64,000 nt of DNA, from NCBI RefSeq assembly GCF_019331725.1, contig NZ_JAHBBF010000001.1:310001-374000 (forward strand). The letters run 5' to 3'. The position numbers and the translations under genes were made by a program. The stretch's first letter is position 1. The number at the start of each line of letters is the position of its first letter. Shown here piece after piece: positions 18,944 through 28,707 of the stretch. Under the pieces are notes generated by a model. That model ran no database searches. It saw nothing but the letters and a program-made list of their open reading frames with translations, and was not told where the DNA came from. This DNA is from Bifidobacterium saguinibicoloris. Lineage in GTDB: Bacteria > Actinomycetota > Actinomycetes > Actinomycetales > Bifidobacteriaceae.

Positions 18944-19615
18944 ATGGATAAGACGCAATACATGAATCTGGCGAAGGCCTGGGAGTACGTGGAGGACCAT
19001 GCCGTCTCCCGACAGACGCCGGCCATGGCGAGCATCCGTCAGACGGCGGAACGGGCCGGACTGCCGCAGTCGGGCGCTGCCCAGGCCGAGGCGCTGTCGA
19101 TGCTGGTGCGCCTGATCGGCGCGAAATCCATCATCGCCGTGGGCACCGGTTCGGTGATGGACACGCTGGAGCTGGTCCGCGGGCTCGACGGGTCCGGACA
19201 GCTCACCGCCGTCGACTCCTCCACGCGCGGCATCGCCCTGATCCGCAAGGCCTTCGACGTGGTGCAGGATTCCACGGCGACGAAGCTGCGCGCCGTGAGC
19301 GCCCCCGTCGGCGTGTTCCTCCCCCGGCTCAACGGGCAGGACTATGACCTCATCGTCGTGTCCGGCGAGGCGTCCAACTACGCCGCCACCTACGAGCAGG
19401 CGTCGCGTCTGCTGCGCGGGCACGGCGTCATCGTGTTCACCGACATGCTCGCCATGGAGGGGCCGGACGCGGGCGCCGGCGTACTCGACCCGGCCGACCG
19501 TTCCGAGAAGGCCATGGCCATGCGCGAGCTGCTGGACACCGTCGAATCGGACGACCGGTTCCGCGCCACGCTCACGTCCATGGGCACCGGACTGCTCATC
19601 GCCGTCAAGAACTGA
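18944..19615 (+). CDS. Class I SAM-dependent O-methyltransferase family protein
   Basis: A 223-aa protein resembling the bacterial O-methyltransferase (COMT-like, family 3) group often found in actinobacteria. SAM-binding motif I appears as IIAVGTGSVMDTLELVRGL with the acidic TAVDSS after it, and DYDLIVVSGEASNYAATYEQASRLL matches the region that normally has the catalytic/metal Asp. Several of the usual acidic metal ligands are not obvious, so activity is uncertain. AAGGAA lies 7 nt before the ATG. It is convergent with the LOG-family gene, with only 6 nt between stops. The substrate is unknown. Confidence 0.75.
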   Translation: MDKTQYMNLAKAWEYVEDHAVSRQTPAMASIRQTAERAGLPQSGAAQAEALSMLVRLIGAKSIIAVGTGSVMDTLELVRGLDGSGQLTAVDSSTRGIALIRKAFDVVQDSTATKLRAVSAPVGVFLPRLNGQDYDLIVVSGEASNYAATYEQASRLLRGHGVIVFTDMLAMEGPDAGAGVLDPADRSEKAMAMRELLDTVESDDRFRATLTSMGTGLLIAVKN

Positions 19616-19621
19616 CGTTTC

Positions 19622-20386
19622 TCAGACCGTCAGCGCGCTCGTCGCGACCTTCACGGCCTCGTCCACGTCGTCGGTCACCGTCACCAGACGCGGGTCCACG
19701 CCGGAGATCATGCCGCGTTCCTTCACCGGCCCGTCCAGCCAGTCGAACAGCCCGCTCCAGTAGTCGCGCCCGTACAGCACGACAGGCATGGACGCCACCT
19801 TGTGCGTCTGCACCAGGGTGAGCACCTCGAACATCTCGTCCAGGGTGCCGAATCCGCCCGGACACACGATGATGCCGGAGCTGTACTTCACGAACATGAG
19901 CTTGCGGACGAAGAAGTACCGGAAGCTCATGCCGAGGTTCACGTAGTCGTTGATGCCCTGCTCGTGCGGCAGTTCGATGCCGAGTCCCACCGACTTGCCG
20001 CCGGCGAGCGCCGCACCCTTGTTGGCGGCCTCCATGATGCCGGGTCCTCCCCCGGTGATGACCGCGGCGCCCGCATGCACGATGCCCGCGCCCATGCGTT
20101 CCGCGGCCGCGTAGTCGGGCGTGTCCGCGCCGGTGCGTGCCGAACCGAACACGGCGACGGCGGGGCCGAGTTCGGCGAGCGCGCCGAAGCCGTCGACGAA
20201 TTCGCTTTGGATGCGCAGCACCCGCCAAGGATCCATGTGCAGCCAGTCGGTGCTTTCATCCGTCTTGAGCAGGTTGGCGGTGGTGCTGTCATGGGGGATC
20301 ATGTCGCCGCGCATGATGACCGGGCCGCGATGGTAGGTCATGGCGTACGGCGTGTTGCCGGATTCGTTGCGAGAGTCGTCGTGCAT
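19622..20386 (-). CDS. LOG-family nucleotide phosphoribohydrolase-like protein (TIGR00730)
   Basis: A 254-aa Rossmann-fold protein with both LOG motifs, GGGPGIMEA (112-120) and PGGFGTLDE (176-184). In the family these bind and cleave nucleoside 5'-monophosphates such as cytokinin riboside phosphate. In bacteria the physiological role is unclear. The N-terminal 50 residues are polar and extend the usual 180-aa domain. It follows nhaA on the same strand, 92 bp away. Confidence 0.85.
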   Translation of the reverse strand: MHDDSRNESGNTPYAMTYHRGPVIMRGDMIPHDSTTANLLKTDESTDWLHMDPWRVLRIQSEFVDGFGALAELGPAVAVFGSARTGADTPDYAAAERMGAGIVHAGAAVITGGGPGIMEAANKGAALAGGKSVGLGIELPHEQGINDYVNLGMSFRYFFVRKLMFVKYSSGIIVCPGGFGTLDEMFEVLTLVQTHKVASMPVVLYGRDYWSGLFDWLDGPVKERGMISGVDPRLVTVTDDVDEAVKVATSALTV

Positions 20387-20478
20387 ACGGCGATTCTACC
20401 GCTTGGTCGACGTCGTGCGCCGGATGCGGATGTGTGGGGGCGGGACGCGACGTCGGCGTCGCCGGGACATCGTCGACG

Positions 20479-21795
20479 TCAGCGTGCCGCCTCGCGCTCG
20501 TAGCGTTTCGACTGCCGGCTGAGCAGCACGCCGGACAGGGCCGCGGCGATGAGCGATCCGACGAGCACGCCGAAGCGCGCCTCCGCGGACAGCTCCGGGT
20601 TGTCGTAGGCGAGCGAGGCGACGAGGAACGCCACGGTGAAGCCGATGCCGCATGCGCATGCGGCGGGGAACATGTCGCGCACGCGCAGACCCTTCGCCAT
20701 CTTCAGGCCGAACACGTGCGTGGACAGCCATGCGGTGGCCATGATGCCCAGCGGCTTGCCGACGACGAGGGCGACGATGAGCGCGATGACGAGCGGCGAG
20801 AGCATGAGCGCGGGCGTGAGGGATTCGAAGTGGACGCCGGTGGCGAACAGGGCGAAGACGGGCAGGGCGAGCAGGGCGGAGAACGGCTGGAGCTTGGACG
20901 CGTACCGTTCGGCACGCGGAGTGATCTCTCCATGGATCTCGCGCGCGGGGGTGAGCAGGCCGACGAGCACGCCGGCCAGCGTGGGGTGCACGCCCGCTTC
21001 GAACATCATGGTCCAGGCGAGCACGCCCACGATGGCGACGAGCGGCCATGGCACGCGTCTGAGGCCCACGAGGAACGCCCAGACCGCCGCGCAGGCGGCG
21101 ATGCCGATGAACCAGTACCAGGCGTTGAGCGAGGAGAAGAACACGGCGATGAGGACGATGGCGAGCAGGTCGTCCACGGTGGCGAGGGTCATGAGGAACG
21201 CGCGGATCGAGCCGGGCAGCGCCTTGGCGAACAGGGCGAGCACCGCCAGGGAGAAGGCGATGTCGGTGGCGGTGGGGACGGCCCAGCCGCGCGCCATCTC
21301 GCCGAACGGGATGACGCTGCCGGTGGTGGTGAGCACGAGGCCGCCTTCCGGGCCTGGGCCGTAGCGCGACATGAGCATGGTGGTCGCGAGGAACAGGATC
21401 GGCGGCATGATCATGCCGCCCACGGCGCACAGCATCGGCACGGCGGCGGCCTTCGGGTTGGCGAGCGATCCGGTGGTGAGCTCCTGTTTGAGGTCGAGCC
21501 CCACGGTGAGGAAGAAGATGGTGAGCAGGCCGTCCTGCGCCCAATGTCCGATGGGCAGGTCGATGTTGGTGTGCGGTATGGCGATCTGCGTCTCCGCGAC
21601 CGTTTCGAACAGGTGCGCGGTGGCGGGCAGGTTCGCCAGGATCAGGCCGAGGAACGCGAATCCCAGCATGATGAGGCCGCAGAGGCGGTCGGAGGCCGCG
21701 ATGCGGCGTAGCGTACGGCGGAGCCGTCCGTCGCGTCGCCTGCGTCCGTCACGTCCCGCCTGTCCGCCGTTCCGCGTCGTGTCCCGTTCCGTCAT
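20479..21795 (-). CDS. nhaA: Na+/H+ antiporter NhaA
   Basis: A 438-aa polytopic membrane protein with about 12 helices. It exchanges Na+ for H+ and helps control pH and salt. Recognisable stretches are the cytoplasmic LGLDLKQELTTGSL, TATDIAFSLAVLALF with the ion-binding Asp, and TVDDLLAIVLIAVFFS with the DD pair of helix V. Both termini are basic. GGAAGGCGG lies upstream of the ATG at 21795. It is a single gene or heads a short operon with the LOG gene. Confidence 0.93.
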   Translation of the reverse strand: MTERDTTRNGGQAGRDGRRRRDGRLRRTLRRIAASDRLCGLIMLGFAFLGLILANLPATAHLFETVAETQIAIPHTNIDLPIGHWAQDGLLTIFFLTVGLDLKQELTTGSLANPKAAAVPMLCAVGGMIMPPILFLATTMLMSRYGPGPEGGLVLTTTGSVIPFGEMARGWAVPTATDIAFSLAVLALFAKALPGSIRAFLMTLATVDDLLAIVLIAVFFSSLNAWYWFIGIAACAAVWAFLVGLRRVPWPLVAIVGVLAWTMMFEAGVHPTLAGVLVGLLTPAREIHGEITPRAERYASKLQPFSALLALPVFALFATGVHFESLTPALMLSPLVIALIVALVVGKPLGIMATAWLSTHVFGLKMAKGLRVRDMFPAACACGIGFTVAFLVASLAYDNPELSAEARFGVLVGSLIAAALSGVLLSRQSKRYEREAAR

Positions 21796-21865
21796 GGTGT
21801 GCCGCCTTCCACCGTTCCGTGGCGCCGATGACGCGTGCGCGCCTAGGCGAATGCGAATATTGGAA

Positions 21866-21897
21866 AAGCCCCCGACTCCATACGGAACCGAGGGCTT
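21866..21897 (-). terminator. Intrinsic terminator after the tRNA-Arg genes
   Basis: AAGCCCTCG pairs with CGGGGGCTT (one G-T wobble) across a 14-nt loop, and the minus strand continues TTCC. It lies 6 bp past the 3' end of the second-transcribed tRNA. Confidence 0.75.
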
Positions 21898-21902
21898 CAG
21901 CG

Positions 21903-21976
21903 TGCGCCGGACAGGATTCGAACCTGCGACCTGCTGATCCGTAGTCAGCTGCTCTAATCCGCTGGGCTACCGGCGC
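21903..21976 (-). tRNA. tRNA-Arg (anticodon ACG), copy 2
   Basis: A 74-nt cloverleaf, read on the minus strand. The acceptor stem GCGCCGG/CCGGCGC has discriminator A, the anticodon loop is CTACGGA giving anticodon ACG, and the T-loop contains GGTTCGAATCC. Its sequence is identical to the copy at 22014-22087. The 3' CCA is not encoded. Confidence 0.96.
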
Positions 21977-22013
21977 ATACCGCGTGTATTAACCTCCTCG
22001 CGGCGAGGAGTGG
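21977..22013 (-). other. Spacer hairpin between the two tRNA genes
   Basis: CTCCTCG-CGG-CGAGGAG forms a 7-bp hairpin in the 37-nt spacer. It probably guides processing of a tandem tRNA transcript. It has no T-run and so is not a strong terminator. Confidence 0.4.
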
Positions 22014-22087
22014 TGCGCCGGACAGGATTCGAACCTGCGACCTGCTGATCCGTAGTCAGCTGCTCTAATCCGCTGGGCTACCGGCGC
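22014..22087 (-). tRNA. tRNA-Arg (anticodon ACG), copy 1
   Basis: A 74-nt tRNA identical to the copy downstream on the same strand, with anticodon ACG. The pair is 111 bp apart start to start and ends in one shared terminator, so it is probably one transcript. Confidence 0.96.
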
Positions 22088-22193
22088 ATGTTGCTTCAAG
22101 CAACTCGAGTTATATTACCCATTGTTTTTTGTTATGCAAGTCGGCGTGTCGCGCCGTGCCTCGCCGTGTGCCGCCATATGACGTCATGTCGCG

Positions 22194-23528
22194 TCACGCC
22201 GCACGCCGACGGCGCGGCTCCGCGGCGGCCGTCCCGTCCGTCACGAGCTTCGGTGCGCCCTCGCCGGTGACGGAGGCCCTGTCGACGATCACCTGCTTGA
22301 CGTCCGGCATGCTGGGCAGCCGGAACATGGTGTCCTGCAGGGTGCGTTCGATGATGGTGCGCAGTCCGCGCGCGCCGGTCCCCTGCCGTATCGCGGTGGC
22401 GGCGATCTGGTGGACCGCCTCCTTGGTGAAGACCAGGTCGACGCCGTCCATGGCGAACAGCTTCATGTACTGTTTGACGAGCGCGTTGTTGGGTTCGGTG
22501 AGGATCCGTTCGAGGTCCTGCCCGTCCAGTTCGTCGAGCACGCTGATCACGGGGAGGCGTCCGATGAATTCGGGGAGCAGCCCGAATTCCGCCAGGTCGT
22601 CGGCGGTGACGTGTTCGAGCAGTTCGTTCTCCGGAATCGGATGCTCGCGCCAGGCGGCGCCAAAGCCGCTTTCGCGCGCGCCGAGCCTCGTCCTGATGAT
22701 GTCCGGGAGCCCCACGAAGGCGCCGCCGCAGATGAAGAGGATGCCGCGCGTGTCGATCTGGATGGTCTCCTGGTCGCGGTGCTTGCGTGTGCCTTCGGCC
22801 GGAACGCTGGCGATGGTCCCTTCGAGGATCTTGAGGAGCGCCTGTTGGACGCCTTCGCCGGACACGTCGCGTGTGATGGACGTGTTCTCCCCGCTTTTGC
22901 GGGCGATCTTGTCGATTTCGTCGATGTAGACGATGCCGTGCTCCGCTTTGGACACGTCGCCGTCGGCCGCCTGGAGGAGACGCTGCAGCACGGTTTCGAC
23001 GTCGTCGCCGACGTACCCGGCTTCGGTGAGGGTGGTCGCGTCGGTGATGACGAACGGCACGTGCATGACCGATGCGAGCGTCTGGGCGAGGTACGTCTTG
23101 CCGACTCCGGTCGGCCCCATGAGCAGGATGTTCGATTTGGCGACTTCGACGCCGGCGAGCGGGTCGCGGCGCCGTCCGCCGAGGGCGCGCCGGTGCGTCC
23201 GCTCGAGTTGCGTAGACTGCTCCTCGAGTTCCATGTTGACGCGCTTGTAGTGGTTGTATACGGCGACGGACAACGCCCGTTTGGCGGCCTGCTGGCCTAC
23301 GACGAAACGGTCGAGGTATTCGTTGATACGCATGGGCGTGGGCAGTGCGAGCGTGTTGGCCGCGGCGTCCTTGCGTCGTTCCTCGGAGATGATGCCGACG
23401 CACAGTTCGATGCATTCGTCGCAGATGGCGGCGCCCTGGCCGGTGACGAGCTTGCGCACCTGATGTTCGGTCTTGCCGCAGAAGGTGCAGACCGGCACGT
23501 CGTCGCCGTAGCTCACCACACGCCCCAT
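22194..23528 (-). CDS. clpX: ATP-dependent Clp protease ATPase subunit ClpX
   Basis: A 444-aa AAA+ unfoldase that feeds proteins to ClpP1P2. The N-terminal zinc domain has Cys14, Cys17, Cys36 and Cys39. Walker A GPTGVGKT is at 138-145 and Walker [12 protein letters not shown] near 205. The pore loop GYVGDDVE and the IGF-type loop region are present. AAGGAGG 4 nt before the ATG at 23528 sets the start. It lies downstream of clpP1-clpP2 on the same strand, with a hairpin in the 123-bp gap. Confidence 0.96.
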   Translation of the reverse strand: MGRVVSYGDDVPVCTFCGKTEHQVRKLVTGQGAAICDECIELCVGIISEERRKDAAANTLALPTPMRINEYLDRFVVGQQAAKRALSVAVYNHYKRVNMELEEQSTQLERTHRRALGGRRRDPLAGVEVAKSNILLMGPTGVGKTYLAQTLASVMHVPFVITDATTLTEAGYVGDDVETVLQRLLQAADGDVSKAEHGIVYIDEIDKIARKSGENTSITRDVSGEGVQQALLKILEGTIASVPAEGTRKHRDQETIQIDTRGILFICGGAFVGLPDIIRTRLGARESGFGAAWREHPIPENELLEHVTADDLAEFGLLPEFIGRLPVISVLDELDGQDLERILTEPNNALVKQYMKLFAMDGVDLVFTKEAVHQIAATAIRQGTGARGLRTIIERTLQDTMFRLPSMPDVKQVIVDRASVTGEGAPKLVTDGTAAAEPRRRRAA

Positions 23529-23590
23529 GCTTCCTCCTTGCCGCGATGTCCTGTTCTTCGGACCGCGCGTCACGGCCCTTTGGATAAGCG

Positions 23591-23618
23591 TACCCCCGGA
23601 TCGTCCGATCCGGGGGTA
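23591..23618 (-). terminator. Hairpin between clpP2 and clpX
   Basis: A perfect 12-bp stem TACCCCCGGATC with a 4-nt loop lies 33 bp after the clpP2 stop. No T-run follows. It may terminate or attenuate, so clpX could have its own promoter or partial read-through. Confidence 0.6.
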
Positions 23619-23651
23619 GCGCCATGAGGGTTTCCGCGTTCGGCCGATCGC

Positions 23652-24353
23652 CTACTGGCGGTGCTCGAGCACCTCGTCGACGATGCCGTACTCCTTGGCT
23701 TCGCTCGCCGTGAGGAACGTGTCGACCTCGATGTCCTTGGCGATCTTCTCCTGGGACTGGCCGGTGTGCTTGGCGAGCGTCTTCTCGAGCCATTCGCGCA
23801 TGCGCAGCATCTCGCGCGCCTGGATCTCGATCTCCGTGGCCTTGCCGAAGCCCTGGTCGATGGCCGGCTGGTGGATGAGCACGCGGGCGTTCGGCAGCAT
23901 GAGGCGCTTGCCCTTAGTGCCGGCGGCCAGCAGAATGGCCGCGGCGGAGGCGGCCTGGCCGAGGCACACGGTCTGCACGTCGGGCTTGATGTACTGCATG
24001 GTGTCGTAGATCGCGGTCATGGCGGTCATCGAGCCGCCCGGCGAGTTGATGTACATCATCACGTCGCGGTTCGGGTCCTGGGATTCCAGCACGAGCAGCT
24101 GGGCCATGATGTCGTCGGCGGAGGTGTCGTCCACCTGCACGCCCATGAAGATGATGCGGTCCTCGAACAGGCGCGTGTACGGGTCCTGCCTCTTGAAGCC
24201 GTACGGGGTCTTCTCCTCGAACTGCGGCAGGATGTAACGGTTCTGCGGGTTGAACGCGGCTTCGCGGCGCGCGGCCGGCATGAAGCCGACGACGCCGGCG
24301 GGGCCGGCCAGACGGTCGGCGCGGGCGGCGAACTTCGCTTCCTCACTTGCCAT
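23652..24353 (-). CDS. clpP2: ATP-dependent Clp protease proteolytic subunit ClpP2
   Basis: A 233-aa serine protease subunit. Ser136 in LGQAASAAA, His161 in RVLIHQP and a later Asp form the triad; [12 protein letters not shown] is the substrate strand. The AASAA form is typical of the second actinobacterial ClpP, which forms a mixed ClpP1P2 tetradecamer. An N-terminal extension of about 45 residues before NRYILPQ is Ala/Arg-rich. GGGAGAGTGAG precedes the ATG at 24353. It starts 5 nt after the clpP1 stop, so the two are co-transcribed. Confidence 0.95.
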   Translation of the reverse strand: MASEEAKFAARADRLAGPAGVVGFMPAARREAAFNPQNRYILPQFEEKTPYGFKRQDPYTRLFEDRIIFMGVQVDDTSADDIMAQLLVLESQDPNRDVMMYINSPGGSMTAMTAIYDTMQYIKPDVQTVCLGQAASAAAILLAAGTKGKRLMLPNARVLIHQPAIDQGFGKATEIEIQAREMLRMREWLEKTLAKHTGQSQEKIAKDIEVDTFLTASEAKEYGIVDEVLEHRQ

Positions 24354-24358
24354 GCTGC

Positions 24359-25000
24359 TCACTCTCCCTTCGTCATCGAATCGTGCGTGGTGATGATCTT
24401 GTCCACGAACCCGTACTCCAGCGCCTCGGTGGCGGTGAACCAGTGGTCGTACTCGTTGTCGCGGTAGATCTCCTCGACCGTGTGGCCGGTCTGTTCGGCG
24501 GTGAGCTCGCTCATGGTCTTCTTCATGTCCATGATGAGCTCGGCGTTGATGCGCACATCGGTGGTGGTGCCGCCGATGCCGCCGGAGGGCTGGTGCATGA
24601 GCACGCGGGCGTGCGAGGTCAGGAAGCGCTTGCCCTTGGTGCCGGAGCTCAGCAGGAACTGGCCCATGGAGGCGCACATGCCGAGGCCCACGGTCGCCAC
24701 GTCGGGCTCGATGAGCTGCATGGTGTCGTAGATGGCCATGCCGGCGGTGATGGAACCGCCCGGCGAGTTGATGTACAGCCAGATGTCCTTCTTCGGGTCC
24801 TCCGCGGCCAGCATGAGCATCTGCGCGCAGATGCGGTTGGCCATGTCGTCCTTGACCTCCTCGCCCATCCAGATGATGCGGTCCTTGAGGAGCCGGTTGA
24901 AGATCGGATCGGCGAATCCGGCCGGCGCGTCCTCGCCCGCCATGGCCGGGAGGGTTGCAAGAGTGTCGCTCACCTTGTTCTCCATTTCGAATACTGTCAT
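24359..25000 (-). CDS. clpP1: ATP-dependent Clp protease proteolytic subunit ClpP1
   Basis: A 213-aa ClpP subunit with Ser111 in [11 protein letters not shown], His136 in [10 protein letters not shown] and [13 protein letters not shown]. It assembles with ClpP2 and works with ClpX or ClpC. Residues 1-30 are probably an N-terminal pro-region. The start could be the ATG at 25000 or at 24985; neither has a strong SD. It is the first gene of the clpP1-clpP2 operon. Confidence 0.94.
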   Translation of the reverse strand: MTVFEMENKVSDTLATLPAMAGEDAPAGFADPIFNRLLKDRIIWMGEEVKDDMANRICAQMLMLAAEDPKKDIWLYINSPGGSITAGMAIYDTMQLIEPDVATVGLGMCASMGQFLLSSGTKGKRFLTSHARVLMHQPSGGIGGTTTDVRINAELIMDMKKTMSELTAEQTGHTVEEIYRDNEYDHWFTATEALEYGFVDKIITTHDSMTKGE

Positions 25001-25082
25001 AGACAGTGTTCAAGCCTACCGCCTTCAAGCGACGGAGGGCGCGTTTCCGCCCGCTTTCGGCTCGACGCGTACTCGTGCACGC

Positions 25083-28000
25083 TCAGTCTCCCTCCGGCTT
25101 CAGAGCATTGGCCTCGACCTTGCGGATGCACATGATCAGATCCATCGCCTGAGCGGTGTCGAACAGTTTGAATATCGGCCGCGGCCTGTCGAATGGCGGT
25201 TTGGCGAGTTGCTCCGCTTCCAGGTATCCGTTGCGTTCGATGTATTCGACGATCATATGCAGGAAGCTGATTTGCGCCTGATTGAGCGTATGCGTGTTGA
25301 TGAACGACGCGAACGCTTCCATCGCGGCCGTGTGGTCCAGTCTGCCGATACGGCGTACGAGCAGACCGAACGGCGTGTTGCCGTAAGCGGCCTGATACTG
25401 CTCTTTCGTGCCGAGCAGTTCGACGAGGATACGTTCGAGCTCGCTGTAATCGTCAGCGTTCACCGGCTGGTTGTGCCGAATCTTGTAGATGACGGGGTCA
25501 TCTCCATGCTCGTTGATGTACCGGTTGACTTTGAGTTTGTAATCTTCGTAGTGTTCGGTGATGTCGAACGGCTCATTTTCGCTGCGTTCGATGAGCGGAT
25601 CAGCCAGATCGGTGATGATTACTCGTCGGTTACCCGCATCCGCGAGGAATCGGATCAGTCCGCGCAAACGTAGGCGGATCTGTTCGAGTTCGCCAACCGG
25701 CATAGCACTCAGATACTGTTCGTCGTCGACGATCGCGTTGATGAGTTCGCGTTGTTCACTCACTTGTGGAATGGTCATGCGCTCATGCAATCGTGTGGCG
25801 ATTGAGCGGATTTTCGTCGCGTACGCCGCAGTGGAGCGGCCGGCTGCGCTTTCGACCATCAGCGCGTACATGAGTGCGTCGAATCGCAATGCGGCCACGT
25901 CTGTTTCGTCATAGTGTGCCAGTGGTGCGAGCTCGCGCATGAGTTCGCGCACCTGCAGCTCATTGAGGGCGGCAAATGCGTTCGGCTTGCGGTAGCGTTC
26001 CACGTATTCGCGTTTGGCTCGCACTGCGACTTTGGTGGTATCCCATGAATTGATTTGCCCGCACAGGTCTTGAATAAGCGCATCTCGCCATTGCGTAATA
26101 TGCGAATCGCTCGCGTATTCACCAGTTTGGAATGCTTGGATGAGCTGTGCTTTGCGTGCGAATACGCGTTCACTCACCGATGCGGAGGGTTTGTCTTCAA
26201 CGGGATTGGTTTGTTCACGGAAGAATGCGAAGTTGCCGCAATAATCGAAAATTTTGAATCGACGTTTGCCAACGTATTCGCCGTCAATATTGTCTACGCA
26301 GTCGAGGTCCGCGCTCAAGCGGGTTCCACGGCCGATCATCTGCCAGAATTTGATTTTGGAACGTACTGTTTTGAAGAACACGAGGTTGACGATGTCGGGT
26401 ACGTCAACACCGGTGTCCATCATGTCGACCGATACGGTGATTACCGGCAGTGGTTTGCGTTTGAATTCGGCGATGATGCTGTGCGCGTAATCGTCGCTGT
26501 GCAGTACGGTTTTGATGAAACCGTGCGCCGCTTCTTTGGGATAGCGTGCCGCGTAGCGTTCGACGATGTATCGCGCGTGCGCTTGATTGGCGGCGAAGAT
26601 GATGGTTTTGCCGAGCCGTTCGCCACCGTTGGTTTTTATGCCATTATCGTGCAGATCTTCCAACACGGTGTCTACAGTGGCGGGGTTCATCACATACGTG
26701 TTGATTGCGGCTGCGTCAATATGTTCGGGCACATCACCATCGTCATTCTCATCATCAAGGTCGGGGTCGCCGAAGTCCTCCTCGTAACGTTCCTTGTCCT
26801 CGTCGGAGAGGTCGTCGTAGGTGATGCCTTCGTCCACGAATCTGGTTTTCGCTTCGACGTTGACGAACGGTACGAGCACGTTGTCGTTGAGCGCTTGCGC
26901 GTATTCGTATACGTAGGTGGGTACGCCGTGTTGCACTTGGAAGAAGTCGTACGTGTTGCGGTCTACTTCGTTGCGCGGCGTGGCGGTGAGTCCCACCATG
27001 AGCGCGTCGAAATGGTCGAAGATGACTTTGTATTTCTTGAAGATCGACCGGTGTGCTTCGTCGACGATGATGAGATCGAAGTGCCCGGCGGAGAAGACCG
27101 GTTTGTCGTCGGTGCCGGTTTCCGCGTCGATGGCGTTGATCATGGTCTGATAGGTGGAGAAGACGACGCGCGCATCGGTGTCGTGTTTGTTGTCACACAG
27201 ATTGCAGAGCGACCAGTTTGGATAGTATTCGCCGTACGCGCTTTTTGCCTGGCTGACGAGTTCGATGCGGTCGGCGAGGAACAGCACGTTCTTGACCAGC
27301 CCGGCGCGCATGAGCACGTCGGTGAGCGCTGCGGACACACGGGTTTTGCCGGTGCCGGTGGCCATGACGAGCAGGCTGCGTCGCTGCCCTTGGTTGAGGT
27401 TGTCGCACACGGCTTGAATGGCTTCAAGCTGATAGTAACGTCCGTTGCCGCCGGCGACATCACGGTTGACGGGCACACTGGCCGGGTCGACAGCACTGCG
27501 GCGGCGGTTGATGATGCGCTGCAGGTCGTCCTGCGCGAAGACTTCGCCGACTTGACGGTAGGAGCCGTGATCGTCGTCGACGAAGTAGGTTTGATATCCG
27601 TTGGAAAGGAAAACGAGCGGCCGATAGCCGAATTGGCGTTCGAGGCAGTCGGCGTACAGGCGTGCTTGTTGGAGGCCTTTGGCCGGATCGTAGGCGGTGC
27701 GTTTGGCTTCGATGATGGCCAGTGGTCTGCCATCGCGCCCATTGAGCAGATAGTCGACGTAGCCTTTTTGGCCGGTGTTGCCTTCCATGCCGGTAACGGG
27801 ATATTCGGCGATGACGTCGCGTCCCATATTCCAGCCGACCAGTTGCAGGTCGAGGTCGATGAAGCGGCGGCGGGTTTCCGCTTCGCTCAGTTCGTCGGCG
27901 GGCGTCTGCGGCATGGGCGGCTGTTCCGCCTTGCGTTCGGCGAGTTGGCCGCTGAGCGCACGTATTTGCGCTTCGAGTTCGGCGATCTGCTTGGTTTGCT

Positions 28001-28505
28001 CGCCGATTTGCGCCTCGTATTCCTTGCGGGCGGCATCCTCCTGCACTTTGCGCGCTTTGGCGGCGAGCACGCGACTGACAGCCGGTACTTGTTTGGGGTC
28101 GAAGATGCGCTTGACATAATGGCGCCCGTAGCAGTAGTCGATCCATTGGATGAACGCGAAGAGGATACGCAATGAGAACATCGCGTCTTCGCCTTTGAGC
28201 TGCGCGTTGCGATGGGCGGCCATGTTGCCGGCTTTGATGACGTATTGCAGGGATTCCCACAGGTGATTGTCGGCGAGCGCCGCGCGGAAGGTGGGTTCGT
28301 GGACAAGGGATTGCAGGTTGTCTTTGTATGGCGGCTTGATGGTGTCGTCGGCGGCGTACACCCATTTGACGGCGAGTTCGAACGCGCGTCGTGCAGCGAG
28401 CGCGCTGATGGTCGGTGACAGCGAGAGCGCCCGTTCCGCCTCCAGGCAGGCGTCGGCGAACATCACATAGTCATCCTGGCCTTGCAGAAACGAGAAGTTG
28501 GCCAT
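25083..28505 (-). CDS. hsdR: Type I restriction endonuclease subunit R
   Basis: A 1140-aa motor and nuclease subunit of a Type I restriction enzyme. The order is a DUF4145 domain (about 1-110), a coiled coil (160-210), and a PD-(D/E)xK nuclease with YVDYLLNGRDGRPLAIIEAK near 250-270. Then come helicase motifs: Walker A ATGTGKT near 380, DEAHRS near 480, LTATP, and QMIGRGTRLS. An EcoEI_R_C-like C-terminal domain follows. AGGGAGGC before the ATG at 28505 sets the start. It lies beyond an inserted HTH/PIN pair from hsdS, so it has its own promoter in the 200-bp divergent region. Confidence 0.93.
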   Translation of the reverse strand: MANFSFLQGQDDYVMFADACLEAERALSLSPTISALAARRAFELAVKWVYAADDTIKPPYKDNLQSLVHEPTFRAALADNHLWESLQYVIKAGNMAAHRNAQLKGEDAMFSLRILFAFIQWIDYCYGRHYVKRIFDPKQVPAVSRVLAAKARKVQEDAARKEYEAQIGEQTKQIAELEAQIRALSGQLAERKAEQPPMPQTPADELSEAETRRRFIDLDLQLVGWNMGRDVIAEYPVTGMEGNTGQKGYVDYLLNGRDGRPLAIIEAKRTAYDPAKGLQQARLYADCLERQFGYRPLVFLSNGYQTYFVDDDHGSYRQVGEVFAQDDLQRIINRRRSAVDPASVPVNRDVAGGNGRYYQLEAIQAVCDNLNQGQRRSLLVMATGTGKTRVSAALTDVLMRAGLVKNVLFLADRIELVSQAKSAYGEYYPNWSLCNLCDNKHDTDARVVFSTYQTMINAIDAETGTDDKPVFSAGHFDLIIVDEAHRSIFKKYKVIFDHFDALMVGLTATPRNEVDRNTYDFFQVQHGVPTYVYEYAQALNDNVLVPFVNVEAKTRFVDEGITYDDLSDEDKERYEEDFGDPDLDDENDDGDVPEHIDAAAINTYVMNPATVDTVLEDLHDNGIKTNGGERLGKTIIFAANQAHARYIVERYAARYPKEAAHGFIKTVLHSDDYAHSIIAEFKRKPLPVITVSVDMMDTGVDVPDIVNLVFFKTVRSKIKFWQMIGRGTRLSADLDCVDNIDGEYVGKRRFKIFDYCGNFAFFREQTNPVEDKPSASVSERVFARKAQLIQAFQTGEYASDSHITQWRDALIQDLCGQINSWDTTKVAVRAKREYVERYRKPNAFAALNELQVRELMRELAPLAHYDETDVAALRFDALMYALMVESAAGRSTAAYATKIRSIATRLHERMTIPQVSEQRELINAIVDDEQYLSAMPVGELEQIRLRLRGLIRFLADAGNRRVIITDLADPLIERSENEPFDITEHYEDYKLKVNRYINEHGDDPVIYKIRHNQPVNADDYSELERILVELLGTKEQYQAAYGNTPFGLLVRRIGRLDHTAAMEAFASFINTHTLNQAQISFLHMIVEYIERNGYLEAEQLAKPPFDRPRPIFKLFDTAQAMDLIMCIRKVEANALKPEGD

Positions 28506-28707
28506 ATCAGCCTCCCTTATGCGCCACGTCACGGCATCCATCGTCGCCTATCCAACGCTATCGTACAACGTGCGGAATCATTACGTTCGACGATTCGTCC
28601 TTATCGATCGACACCAGCCAACACGTAAGAGTTTTCGAATATTTCGTTTATTGGTATGCTGATATGGCATTGCATGATTGCCATTACAGCTGAGAAGGAG
28701 GTCCATC

